From the NCBI GenBank assembly GCA_003285105.1, contig CP030158.1:4698449-4762448 (forward strand): 64,000 nucleotides of DNA. Direction: 5' to 3'. The notes below the pieces were generated by a model, which worked only from the letters and a program-made list of their open reading frames with translations, made no database searches and was not told the origin of the DNA. A program made the position numbers and the translations under genes. Source of the stretch: Roseithermus sacchariphilus. Its GTDB lineage: Bacteria > Bacteroidota > Rhodothermia > Rhodothermales > MEBIC09517. Below, one piece after another: positions 25,404 to 33,715 of the stretch. How positions within the stretch are numbered: the first letter of the stretch is position 1; every line of letters begins with the position of its first letter.

Positions 25404-25853
25404 TCAGGCCGCCGAAGGGGAAGGGGAAGAACGGACGGGAACGACATCGGTAAACTCCACGTCGATCCGGGCGGCGTGCAGGCCCGTATGCTCCGCCACG
25501 GCCTGCTGCACGGCGTCCCGGACGGCGTCCGCCAGGGCGTGCAGGTCGGCACCCAGGCGGGCCGAGAGGCGCAGGCGGATGGGCACGGGCGTCGTCGCCT
25601 CGTAGAGGTGCTGCTGCTGCTGGTATCCTTCCAGCCATTGCGCCGCCGCGGCCCCCGCCGTGCTGCCCACGGCCGCCCCCACGGCCGCCCCGGCCGGGCC
25701 ACCCTGCACGAACCCCACCGTCCCCCCGAGCGTCCCGCCCAGCACGGCCCCGGCGATGAGCCCCTGCACGTCGACGACGTCGCGGACTTCGTACACCGTG
25801 GCCGTCACCACCTTGTTCAGTACCGCATCCGAGATGCGCAGGCGTCCTCTCAT
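25404..25853 (-). CDS. Gls24-like protein with internal glycine-zipper segment
   Basis: The 149-aa protein begins and ends like an Asp23/Gls24 domain. The start I-S-D-A-V-L-N-K-V-V-T-A-T-V-Y-E-V-R-D-V corresponds to the first helix and strand. The end D-A-V-Q-Q-A-V-A-E-H-T-G-L-H-A-A-R-I-D-V-E-F corresponds to the last. Between them, residues about 32-72 are a glycine-zipper-like stretch of repeated G-x-x-x-G (A-G-A-V-L-G-G-T-L-G-G-T-V-G, G-A-A-V-G-A-A-V-G). Such segments insert in membranes or pack as helical hairpins. It could therefore be a self-anchoring Gls24 protein. It is the first gene of the operon, 142 bp from the divergent regulator gene. Confidence 0.75.
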   Translation of the reverse strand: MRGRLRISDAVLNKVVTATVYEVRDVVDVQGLIAGAVLGGTLGGTVGFVQGGPAGAAVGAAVGSTAGAAAAQWLEGYQQQQHLYEATTPVPIRLRLSARLGADLHALADAVRDAVQQAVAEHTGLHAARIDVEFTDVVPVRSSPSPSAA

Positions 25854-25921
25854 GGGTTCGCGTTCCGGCTGGTCCGGGGGCCGTCGTTTCCTCCCGAAGA
25901 TGGATCCCGCCGGTGCGTGCT

Positions 25922-25951
25922 GCTTTAAACGGGCCTTAAAGCTCCATTAAA
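25922..25951. promoter_or_regulatory. palindromic operator/promoter candidate between gls24-like gene and regulator
   Basis: GCTTTAA (25922-25928) and TTAAAGC (25936-25942) form a perfect 7-bp inverted repeat with a 7-bp spacer, followed by CATTAAA. The right half, CCTTAAAGCTCCATTAAA, recurs with few changes at 24364-24381. It lies in the 142-bp divergent spacer between the Gls24/AmaP operon and an atypical response regulator, a natural place for that regulator's own site. This is motif-based only. Confidence 0.45.
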
Positions 25952-25995
25952 TTCAGCGACGCCTGTTCCCTTCGGGCCGCGCCCCCCTCCACCGC

Positions 25996-26919
25996 ATGCA
26001 GCCGACTCCCTTCACGATCTGCCTGGTCACGGACAGCCGCACCGTCCGCGACGCCGTCGTGCTGAGTTGCCCGCCCCCTCACCGGGTCCAGACGATGGGC
26101 CTGCAGGGCATCCTCGAACCCGACCACAGCCTCTCGGAGCAGGGCGAGGCCCTCCTGGAAGCCGCGGCAGACGCCGACGTCGTCCTCGTGTCCTGGTCGC
26201 TGGAACACGCCCCGCTGATCGGGACGTTGTGCCACCTCGTCCGGCAGGCCACGCGCCGCCCCATCCTGGCGCTCTGCGGCGGCTCTCAGGATGAGGTCAT
26301 CGCCGCGCTGACCACCGGGGTCGACGAGGTCGTGCACTTCCCCCTCTACCTGCCCGTGCTGCAGGCCCGCGTCGCCGCCCTCGAACGCCACGACGACGTC
26401 CTTCACCTGGAGGCCGCCCGCACCCTGAAGGCCTCGCTCCGGCATACCCTCGGCGCCGAGCCGGAAAACACGGACGGACACGCTCCGCCAGACGCCCGGC
26501 CGGCGGCCTCATCCGAATCCTCGCCCGATCCCGCCGATGCCCTCCAGCAGCTTGCCGCCGCCGTCCAGGATTCCATCGACGAGGTGCTGATGCCGGCGGA
26601 CCGAACCGAGGACGTCCTGACCGTGGGCCCGCTGCGGCTGGAGCGGCACACGTTCCGGTTCTTCATCCACGACGACGAGGTGGAGCTCACCCCCAAGGAG
26701 TTCGACGTGTTGCAGGACCTCATGCGCCACCGCGGCGAGGTGCGCACGCGCGACGAGATCCTGGAGGCGGCCTGGGGCATCGACTTCGACACGGGCACCA
26801 ACACCGTGGACGTCTACATGCACTTCCTCCGCAAGAAGCTCAAGGCCCACGGGGTGGGCGGCATGCTCGAAACCGTGCGCGGACGCGGGTTCCGGCTGGT
26901 GGAGCCGGATGCCGGGTAA
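25996..26919 (+). CDS. OmpR-type response regulator with degenerate receiver domain
   Basis: The 307-aa protein has an N-terminal receiver-like fold (about 5-130), a long polar linker and a C-terminal winged helix (about 210-305). The winged helix includes the OmpR hallmarks E-L-T-P-K-E-F-D-V-L, R-T-R-D-E-I-L-E-A-A-W-G, V-D-V-Y-M-H-F-L-R-K-K-L and V-R-G-R-G-F-R-L-V. In the receiver, the phospho-acceptor position after D-V-V-L-V is Ser instead of Asp, the acidic pair is reduced, and the switch Lys is replaced (V-V-H-F-P). It is probably phosphorylation-independent. It is divergent from the Gls24/AmaP operon and may control it. No cognate kinase is adjacent. Confidence 0.85.
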   Translation: MQPTPFTICLVTDSRTVRDAVVLSCPPPHRVQTMGLQGILEPDHSLSEQGEALLEAAADADVVLVSWSLEHAPLIGTLCHLVRQATRRPILALCGGSQDEVIAALTTGVDEVVHFPLYLPVLQARVAALERHDDVLHLEAARTLKASLRHTLGAEPENTDGHAPPDARPAASSESSPDPADALQQLAAAVQDSIDEVLMPADRTEDVLTVGPLRLERHTFRFFIHDDEVELTPKEFDVLQDLMRHRGEVRTRDEILEAAWGIDFDTGTNTVDVYMHFLRKKLKAHGVGGMLETVRGRGFRLVEPDAG

Positions 26920-26939
26920 ACACCGGGGGCGTCCCCCGT

Positions 26940-28046
26940 TCAACCGCCGATGGTGATCATCGGGCGGTTTTTCATCTCGGCCAGGTTGTACATCCCGGCG
27001 TGCCGCGCCCGCTTGCGCCCGACGGCCGCGCTGATGATCTCGCGCAGCTCGTCGTCGGTGGCACCGCCCCGCATGGCATCGCGCAGGCTGACCTCGGCGC
27101 TGCCGAAAAGGCACACCTTGAGGTGGCCGTCCGCCGTGATGCGGAGGCGGTTGCAGCCCTCGCAGAACGGCGTCGTCATCGAGGTGATGAACCCGATGCG
27201 CCCGCGGTGCCCGGGGACCCGGTAGGTCTTGGACGTGTCGTTGGGGCCGTCCTGCAGGCGCTCCAGCGGGAAGTGCGCCCGGATGCGCTCCAGCATCTGC
27301 TCGTAGGACACGAGGCGGCCGTCGTCCCAGCGGTTGCCGTCGAACGGCATGAACTCGATGAAGCGCACCTCGACGGGGCGGTCCCGGGTCCAGGCGACGA
27401 AGTCCGGCAGTTCGTCGTCGTTGAAGCCCGCCATGACGACGGCGTTGACCTTGACCGGGTCATAGCCGCGCGCCACGGCCATGTCGATGGCCTTCACGAC
27501 GAGGTCGAACCCCTGGCGGCGGGTGATCTCCTCGAAGCGATCCGGGCGCAACGTGTCGAGGCTGACGTTGAGGAGGTTGACGCCGGCGGCCCGGATGCGG
27601 TCCAGCTTCTTCGGCAGCAGCAGCCCGTTGGTGGTGATGGCCAGCGTCTGGAGCCCCGGCAGCGCCCCGATGGCCTCGGCGATGGCCTCCACGCCGGGAC
27701 GCAGGAGCGGCTCGCCCCCGGTGAGGCGAATCTTGGTGACGCCTTCGGCCACGAACAGCCGCGCCAGCCGCACGATCTCGGCATTGGTCAGCAGATGCTC
27801 GTCGGGCGTCCAGTCCAGCCCCTCCTCGGGCATGCAATACCGGCACCGCAGGTTGCAATGCTCGATGAGCGAGATGCGCAGGTAGGTGTGAAACCGGCCA
27901 AACCCGTCCGAGAGCACCCGGGCGTGCGACCGCGCCGGGTCGTAGGACAGGCCGAAGTCCTGCGGCACCTCCGACACCGGCGCCCGGCGCCGGCGGGCCG
28001 CCTGCGGCAAGTCGTCGTCGGAGAGCACCGGAAGCGCGTGAATCAT
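26940..28046 (-). CDS. moaA: GTP 3',8-cyclase MoaA
   Basis: This radical SAM enzyme converts GTP to the cyclic precursor used for molybdopterin. The 368-aa protein has the N-terminal cluster motif C64-x3-C68-x2-C71 (H-C-N-L-R-C-R-Y-C), the T-G-G-E-P-L-L-R motif, and the second cluster F-C-E-G-C-N-R-L-R with a third Cys in L-K-V-C-L-F. The C-terminus ends in the usual G-G. The ATG at 28046 (M-I-H-A-L) is chosen because upstream sequence lacks coding character. Residues 1-45 are an unusual polar extension before the radical SAM core. Confidence 0.95.
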   Translation of the reverse strand: MIHALPVLSDDDLPQAARRRRAPVSEVPQDFGLSYDPARSHARVLSDGFGRFHTYLRISLIEHCNLRCRYCMPEEGLDWTPDEHLLTNAEIVRLARLFVAEGVTKIRLTGGEPLLRPGVEAIAEAIGALPGLQTLAITTNGLLLPKKLDRIRAAGVNLLNVSLDTLRPDRFEEITRRQGFDLVVKAIDMAVARGYDPVKVNAVVMAGFNDDELPDFVAWTRDRPVEVRFIEFMPFDGNRWDDGRLVSYEQMLERIRAHFPLERLQDGPNDTSKTYRVPGHRGRIGFITSMTTPFCEGCNRLRITADGHLKVCLFGSAEVSLRDAMRGGATDDELREIISAAVGRKRARHAGMYNLAEMKNRPMITIGG

Positions 28047-28266
28047 GATGACAAACGGGAGCAACAGCCGGGGAGGCATCCAATGACCGGCACGCCTCGA
28101 AAGATCCGAGGGCTTCCACCGGGTCCTTTCCCCGGAAGGTACGGCACGGACGCCTTTCCAGACAGCCCCGTCTTGCTTCTCGCCCCCGGAGCCGTTTACT
28201 TCCCAACGGCGGCCCCCCACGATCCCGGTGCTCGCCCCCCTCCCATCCCCTCACCGTCATCGCCTC

Positions 28267-29181
28267 ATGAACCGACGCGCCTTCCTCCGACACACCGCCG
28301 CCGGCCTCGGCGTCCTCGGCCTGGGCTCCGGCCTGACGCGCACCGGCACCGCCGCCGCCGACCTCTACCGCATCTCCCTGGCCGAGTGGTCCCTGCACCG
28401 GGCTATCTTCGGCGGAGAACTGGATCACCTCGACTTCGCCCGCGTCGCCCGCCAGGAGTTCGGGCTGGACGGCGTCGAATACGTGAACCAGTTCTTCAAG
28501 GACAAGGCCCGCGACCAGGCCTTTCTGCGCGAGATGAAAACCCGCGCCGACGGCGAGGGCGTCCGCAGCCTGCTCATCATGTGCGACGGCGAGGGCCGCC
28601 TCGGCGACCCGGACGAGGCCCGGCGCATCGAAGCGGTGGAAAACCACCACAAATGGGTCGAAGCCGCGGCCTATCTCGGCTGCCACTCCATCCGCGTCAA
28701 CGCCGCCAGCGAGGGCAGCTACGAGGAGCAGCAGCGGCTCGCCGCCGACGGCCTCCGCCGCCTGACCGAGTTCGCCGCCGAGCACGACCTGAACGTGATC
28801 GTCGAAAACCACGGCGGCCTCTCCAGCAACGGCGCCTGGCTGGCCGGGGTGATGGAGCGCGTCGACCACGAACGCTGCGGCACCCTGCCGGACTTCGGCA
28901 ACTTCCGCCTCCGCGACGACGAGTGGTACGACCGCTACCAGGGCGTCGCCGAGCTGATGCCGTATGCGAAAGCCGTCAGCGCCAAGAGCCACGACTTCGA
29001 CGCCGAGGGCAACGAGACGCACACCGACTACGAGCGCATGATGACCATCGTGCTGGATGCCGGCTACCGCGGCTACGTCGGCATCGAATACGAGGGGCGC
29101 TCGATGCCGGAGATGGACGGCATCCGGGCCACGCGCGACCTCCTGGTGCGCGTCCGCGAGCACCTCGCCCCGCGCTACTGA
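28267..29181 (+). CDS. Tat-exported sugar phosphate isomerase/epimerase-like TIM barrel
   Basis: The 304-aa protein begins M-N-R-R-A-F-L-R, a twin-arginine signal, with a hydrophobic stretch ending T-A-A-A. An AP-endonuclease-2-type TIM barrel follows. Metal-site segments include the Glu of [21 protein letters not shown] and G-I-E-Y-E-G. Such exported xylose-isomerase-like proteins often act on oxidised sugars in the periplasm. The next gene, 19 bp on, encodes a lectin-like secreted protein and is probably in the same transcript. The substrate is unknown. Confidence 0.87.
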   Translation: MNRRAFLRHTAAGLGVLGLGSGLTRTGTAAADLYRISLAEWSLHRAIFGGELDHLDFARVARQEFGLDGVEYVNQFFKDKARDQAFLREMKTRADGEGVRSLLIMCDGEGRLGDPDEARRIEAVENHHKWVEAAAYLGCHSIRVNAASEGSYEEQQRLAADGLRRLTEFAAEHDLNVIVENHGGLSSNGAWLAGVMERVDHERCGTLPDFGNFRLRDDEWYDRYQGVAELMPYAKAVSAKSHDFDAEGNETHTDYERMMTIVLDAGYRGYVGIEYEGRSMPEMDGIRATRDLLVRVREHLAPRY

Positions 29182-29200
29182 TCCCGACCTCCGAGGCCCC

Positions 29201-29929
29201 ATGACGCTCCTGCTCCGCGGTCTGATCGCGGCGGCCCTCGTCGGGGTCGCCACCGGCCGCCCCCCCGCCGCCCTCGCCCAGCACCGCCCGGCACCGCCGC
29301 AGACCCTCCACGGCCTGCCGCTGGTCTTTCACGACGACTTCGGCGGCGGTGCCGCCCGCTGGGAAGCCACCGACCCCGATGCCTGGATGGTGGTGCCCGA
29401 ACACCACAACCCCGTCTTTTTCCTCTACCAGGCCAGCCACTACGTCCCGCCGGTCCGCTCGCCCGTCAACCTCGCCTTCGTGCGCGATCTGTGGGTGTCC
29501 GACTTCGTCATGGACGTCCGCGTCAAATCGACCAGCCGGAGCTATGACCACCGGGACATGGTCTTCGCCTACGGCTGGCAGAGCCCGTCGCGCTTCTACT
29601 ACACCCACATCGCCCCGGATGCGGACGAGAACGACCCCCACGCGCATTCCATCTTCCGGGTCCACGACGCGCCGCGCGTCTCCATCGCCACCGAGCGCCG
29701 GCGCAACGGCCCCTGGCGGGACCGCACCTACCACACGGTCCGCATCGTCCGCGACACGCAGGCCGGCACCATCACCGTCTACTTCGACGACCTGACGGCG
29801 CCCATCATGACGGCCACCGACACGACCTTCACCTGGGGCCGCCTCGGCGTCGGCTCCTTCGACGACACCGGCATGATCGACGCGGTGACCGTCTGGGGCC
29901 GCACCGTCGAGCCGCCGTCCACCCCCTGA
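29201..29929 (+). CDS. secreted concanavalin-like (DUF1080-type) protein
   Basis: The 242-aa protein has a signal peptide ending A-L-A-Q-H. A beta-sandwich domain follows, with F-H-D-D-F-G-G-G-A-A-R-W near the N-terminus, V-S-D-F-V-M-D-V-R-V-K-S, the W-R-D-R-T-Y-H-T-V-R-I-V-R-D segment, and the final G-R-L-G-V-G-S-F-D-D-T-G. This order resembles 3-keto-disaccharide hydrolase/laminin-G-like sugar-binding domains. It follows a TIM-barrel isomerase gene, supporting a role in periplasmic sugar processing. Enzymatic activity is not demonstrable from sequence. Confidence 0.78.
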   Translation: MTLLLRGLIAAALVGVATGRPPAALAQHRPAPPQTLHGLPLVFHDDFGGGAARWEATDPDAWMVVPEHHNPVFFLYQASHYVPPVRSPVNLAFVRDLWVSDFVMDVRVKSTSRSYDHRDMVFAYGWQSPSRFYYTHIAPDADENDPHAHSIFRVHDAPRVSIATERRRNGPWRDRTYHTVRIVRDTQAGTITVYFDDLTAPIMTATDTTFTWGRLGVGSFDDTGMIDAVTVWGRTVEPPSTP

Positions 29930-29977
29930 CGCCCCGCACCGCCGGCTGACCGCCGGCCGACCGCCGGCCGACTCGCC

Positions 29978-30433
29978 CTACCCTTCCGGAACCGCCGCCC
30001 CGACCCGCTCCAGCAATGCGATCAGGGTGGCCCGCTCCGGGGCACTCAGCGGCGCCAGCATCTCCGTCGCCACGTGCTGGTAGACCTGGTCCTCCTCCGC
30101 CACGACGGCCTCGCCCTTCTCCGTCAACGCCACGAGCCAGACCCGGCGGTCCTCGTCGCTGCGCCGGCGCCGCACCAGCCCCTGTGCTTCGAGCCGGTCG
30201 ACGAGCGGCGTCACGGCGCTCTGGCCGACCCCCAGGTGCTCGGCCACCTCGCCCATCCGGCACGGCCCGCTGACCCGGAGCACCCCCAGCGCCAGCAACT
30301 CCTGCTTGCTGTACGTCTCGTGGGCGGTGGAATGCTGCCCCGCTATCCGCATGAACAGCACGCCGAGGCGACGGAGCGCCCGGGTAAAGGCCTCCAGCTC
30401 GTGCTGATCGATGGCGGACGTCGTCTCGGGCAT
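29978..30433 (-). CDS. MarR-family transcriptional regulator
   Basis: The 151-aa winged-helix regulator has the MarR core: L-A-L-G-V-L-R-V, M-G-E-V-A-E-H-L-G-V-G-Q-S-A-V-T-P-L-V-D-R-L-E-A-Q-G-L-V (recognition helix) and the wing R-R-S-D-E-D-R-R-V-W-L-V-A-L-T-E-K-G. The ATG at 30433 is preferred; an in-frame ATG at 30472 would add a Ser/Arg-rich 13-residue leader made from a short duplicated sequence. It is divergent from the metallo-hydrolase gene, and a palindrome lies in the shared spacer. Confidence 0.9.
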   Translation of the reverse strand: MPETTSAIDQHELEAFTRALRRLGVLFMRIAGQHSTAHETYSKQELLALGVLRVSGPCRMGEVAEHLGVGQSAVTPLVDRLEAQGLVRRRRSDEDRRVWLVALTEKGEAVVAEEDQVYQHVATEMLAPLSAPERATLIALLERVGAAVPEG

Positions 30434-30521
30434 CGCGGACCTCGATGAAGCAGACCTCGATGAAGGAAGCATGAACCGGCACGGCCGACCCGTTCGCCGT
30501 CTCTACCCGGCCCCGTCTCCG

Positions 30522-30557
30522 AAGTTTCATTATCGGATGATTCAATAATTGAAACTT
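30522..30557. promoter_or_regulatory. MarR operator candidate
   Basis: This AT-rich stretch in the divergent spacer contains AAGTTTCA (30522-30529) and its exact inverse TGAAACTT (30550-30557). Nested inside is TTCAATAATTGAA (30541-30553), a pseudo-palindrome of the size and look of MarR-family sites. It lies between the marR and metallo-hydrolase starts and probably overlaps both promoters. Confidence 0.5.
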
Positions 30558-30636
30558 TCGATTCAAGATGCAGTAGGATCCCCCCGAATCCGAAGCGTCC
30601 GCCTTTTCGCGGCCCTGTTTTCGCCCTGTATTCCCG

Positions 30637-31887
30637 GTGAACGCCCTGCCTCCTTCCGTGATGCCCCGAACCGATGCCGGCTCCGCCGCCCGGCCCGAAC
30701 GCCCCCTGCGGCGCCTCCTGGGCGCGACCCTCGCGCTCGTCCCCATCAGCCTCCTCTCGATCATGATAGATACCTGGTCCGCCCTCGGCACGAAGCCCGC
30801 GGGCGAGCGCCTCGCCCGTCTCGAACGCTCGCCGCAGTACCACGACGGCCGCTTCGTCAACGTCCTCCCGACCGTTCACTCCGGGCTGTCGCTGTCCACG
30901 GTTCGCGACCTCATCCGCGGCGGCAGCGACTACCGCCGCCCCGCCGCACCGGTCCCCGTCGTCCCGCGGACGGCCGCCGACTTTGCCGGCCCCGCCCCGG
31001 CGCTCCGCGTGACGTGGCTCGGGCACTCCACCCTGCTCGTCGAGATCGAGGGCGCCCGCGTGCTCGTCGATCCCGTCTGGGGCGACCGCGCCTCGCCGAG
31101 TTCGTTCATCGGGACGACCCGGTTCTACGCCCCGCCGCTGGCCCTGGCCGACCTCCCGGCGCTCGACGCCGTGGTGATCTCGCACGATCACTACGACCAC
31201 CTCGACGAACCGACCATCAAGGCCCTGGCGGCGCGTGTGCCCCGCTTCATCGTGCCGCTCGGCGTCGGTGCCCACCTGGAGTACTGGGGCGTGGCCCCGG
31301 AACGGATCACCGAACTGGACTGGTGGGAGCGGACGGAGGTCCGTGGCGTCACGCTCGTGAGCACCCCGGCGCGGCACTTCTCCGGCCGCTTCCTCAACGA
31401 CCGCGACGCCACGCTGTGGTCGGGATGGGCCTTCCTCGGGGCCGAGCGGCGCGTGTATTACAGCGGGGATACGGCGATGACGCCCCAGTTCGAGGAGATC
31501 GGCGCCCGGCTCGGGCCGTTCGACCTCACCTTCATCGAGGCCGGCGCCTACAACGCCAACTGGGCCGACGTCCACCTCGGCCCCGAGCAGGCCGTTGCCG
31601 CGCACCGCATGGTCCGGGGGCGACTCCTCGTGCCGGTGCACTGGGCGCTGTTCGACCTCGCCCTGCACGGCTGGACCGAACCGGCCGAGCGCGTCCGGGC
31701 CGCCGCCGGGGTCGCCGCCGGGGCCGCCGGCGTGTCCGTCGCCTTTCCGCGCCCCGGCGAGAGCATCACGCCCGGCGGCCCCCTTCCCACCGAACCGTGG
31801 TGGCCTTCCCTGCCCTGGCAGACGGCCGAGGAAGCACCGGTCGTCTCCTCCGGGATGCCCGCCCCCGCCTCCGGGGTCGTTCGCTGA
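30637..31887 (+). CDS. MBL-fold metal-dependent hydrolase (UlaG/NAPE-PLD-like)
   Basis: The 416-aa protein has one N-terminal hydrophobic segment (about 27-45) and a metallo-beta-lactamase fold. It shows T-W-L-G-H-S-T-L-L-V-E-I, the metal motif S-H-D-H-Y-D-H-L-D at about 183-191, His in T-P-A-R-H-F-S-G, Asp in Y-S-G-D-T-A and His in V-P-V-H-W-A-L-F. This arrangement is that of the UlaG/NAPE-phospholipase D branch, many of which are membrane-bound lipid or lactone hydrolases. The start is GTG at 30637; ATG at 30661 is possible. It is probably controlled by the divergent MarR. The C-terminal 40 residues are Pro/Ala-rich. Confidence 0.87.
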   Translation: MNALPPSVMPRTDAGSAARPERPLRRLLGATLALVPISLLSIMIDTWSALGTKPAGERLARLERSPQYHDGRFVNVLPTVHSGLSLSTVRDLIRGGSDYRRPAAPVPVVPRTAADFAGPAPALRVTWLGHSTLLVEIEGARVLVDPVWGDRASPSSFIGTTRFYAPPLALADLPALDAVVISHDHYDHLDEPTIKALAARVPRFIVPLGVGAHLEYWGVAPERITELDWWERTEVRGVTLVSTPARHFSGRFLNDRDATLWSGWAFLGAERRVYYSGDTAMTPQFEEIGARLGPFDLTFIEAGAYNANWADVHLGPEQAVAAHRMVRGRLLVPVHWALFDLALHGWTEPAERVRAAAGVAAGAAGVSVAFPRPGESITPGGPLPTEPWWPSLPWQTAEEAPVVSSGMPAPASGVVR

Positions 31888-32039
31888 ATCGGCTCCGCTT
31901 TCCGGCCCGCTGCCGGGCCGGCCGGCCCCGTGTTCTGCACGATCTTGACACGTCAGGGCCTCGATGGGCTTGCCCGGACCGGGGTCCCGGACCCATCTTC
32001 CCGTCATCGCGTTTCGATGAACCCCCGACGCTCCAGGCC

Positions 32040-33707
32040 ATGCCCGTGACGATGCTCCCGCGTTCCTGCTCGCCCTTTCTGCTGTTTCTCCTGCTGAGCC
32101 TGACCGCCTGCTCCGGCGACGCTCCGATGACCGATGCCCCTTCGCCCGAAGCCCGGGCCCTGCTCGACAAGTACACCACCGTCCGCCTCACGGCCGACCT
32201 GGGGGACCTCACCGACGGCCAGCGCCGCCTGATCGGTCTGCTGATCGAGGCCGCGCAGGAAATGGACGCGATCTTCTGGGTCGAGGCCTATGGCGACCGG
32301 GACGCGCTCATGGCCCGGATCGACGACCCCGGCCTGCGGCGCTTCGCGGAGATCAACTACGGCCCGTGGGACCGGCTGGCGGACAACGCCCCCTTCATCG
32401 AGGGCGTCGGGCCGAAACCGCCGGGCGCCAACTTCTACCCGGCGGACATGACGAAGGAGGCGTTCGAAGCGGCCGCGGCGGAGAACGAGGCCCTCCGCAG
32501 CCTCTACACGATGGTCCGCCGGGACGACGCCGGCCGGCTCGTGGCCATCCCCTACCACACCTTCTTCGCCGACCGCATCGAGCGGGCCGCCGCGAAGCTG
32601 GAAGAAGCCGCCACGCTGGCCGAGGACCCCGGCTTCCGGCATTACCTCGAACGCCGGGCCCGGGCGCTGCGTACGGACGACTACTACGAGAGCGATCTGG
32701 CCTGGATGGACATGAAGGACAACCGGATCGACGTCGTCATCGGGCCGATCGAGACGTACGAGGATCAGCTCTTCGGCTACAAAGCCGCCCACGAGACGTT
32801 CGTGCTGCTGAAGGACCTCGCCTGGAGCGAGCGGCTGCAACGCTACGCGACGCTCCTGCCGGCCCTCCAGCGCGGCCTGCCGGTGCCCGAGGCCTACAAG
32901 CGGGAGATGCCCGGCACCAACTCCGACCTCGGCGCTTACGACGCGCTCTACTACGCGGGCGACGCCAACGCCGGCTCGAAGACCATCGCCATCAACCTGC
33001 CCAACGACGAGCGGGTGCAGGCGGCCAGGGGCTCACGCCGGCTCCAGCTCAAGAACGCGATGCAGGCCAAGTTCGACCAGATCCTCGTGCCGCTGGCCGG
33101 CCTGCTCATCGCCGAAGACCAGCGCCCCTACGTGACGTTCGACGCCTTCTTCGGCAACACCATGTTTCACGAAGTCGCCCACGGCCTCGGCATCAAGAAC
33201 ACCCTCGACGGCGACCGGACCGTGCGCGAGGCGCTGCGAGACCTGGCTTCGTCGATCGAGGAGGGCAAGGCCGACGTGCTCGGCCTCTACATGGTCACCG
33301 AACTCATCGCGCAGGGCGAGTGGGACGGCGACCTGATGGAACACTACACCACGTTCCTGGCCAGCATCTTCCGCTCGATCCGCTTCGGTGGGGCCAGCGC
33401 CCACGGCACGGCCAATCTCATCCGGTTCAACTTCTTCCAGGAACGCGGCGCCTTCACGCGGGACGAGGCCACCGGCACCTACCGCGTCCACCCCGAGGCC
33501 ATGGCCGAGGCCGTCGATGCCCTCTCCGAGCGCATCCTGACGCTCCAGGGCGATGGCGACTACGACGCCGTCGCCGCCTTCGTCGACGCCTACGGCTTCG
33601 TCGGCGAGACGCTGCAGGCCGACCTCGACCGCGTCAACGCGGCCGGCATTCCCGTTGACATCGTCTTCGAGCAGGGGCCGGCGGTCCTCGGGCTGGACCA
33701 GCCCTAG
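32040..33707 (+). CDS. lipoprotein, M49-like (dipeptidyl peptidase III-type) zinc peptidase
   Basis: The 555-aa protein has a lipoprotein signal with lipobox L-T-A-C near residue 23. In the C-terminal half is H-E-V-A-H-G-L-G (about 380), a zinc HExxH, followed about 35 residues later by E-E-G-K-A-D, where the Glu would be the third ligand. This is the layout of the short M49 relatives; classical DPP III has a longer six-residue H-E-L-L-G-H motif. G-A-N-F-Y-P-A-D-M and E-T-Y-E-D-Q-L-F-G-Y-K-A are also typical of the group. It is probably a periplasmic lipid-anchored peptidase. The next gene begins 8 bp later. Confidence 0.82.
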   Translation: MPVTMLPRSCSPFLLFLLLSLTACSGDAPMTDAPSPEARALLDKYTTVRLTADLGDLTDGQRRLIGLLIEAAQEMDAIFWVEAYGDRDALMARIDDPGLRRFAEINYGPWDRLADNAPFIEGVGPKPPGANFYPADMTKEAFEAAAAENEALRSLYTMVRRDDAGRLVAIPYHTFFADRIERAAAKLEEAATLAEDPGFRHYLERRARALRTDDYYESDLAWMDMKDNRIDVVIGPIETYEDQLFGYKAAHETFVLLKDLAWSERLQRYATLLPALQRGLPVPEAYKREMPGTNSDLGAYDALYYAGDANAGSKTIAINLPNDERVQAARGSRRLQLKNAMQAKFDQILVPLAGLLIAEDQRPYVTFDAFFGNTMFHEVAHGLGIKNTLDGDRTVREALRDLASSIEEGKADVLGLYMVTELIAQGEWDGDLMEHYTTFLASIFRSIRFGGASAHGTANLIRFNFFQERGAFTRDEATGTYRVHPEAMAEAVDALSERILTLQGDGDYDAVAAFVDAYGFVGETLQADLDRVNAAGIPVDIVFEQGPAVLGLDQP

Positions 33708-33715
33708 CGACGGCC

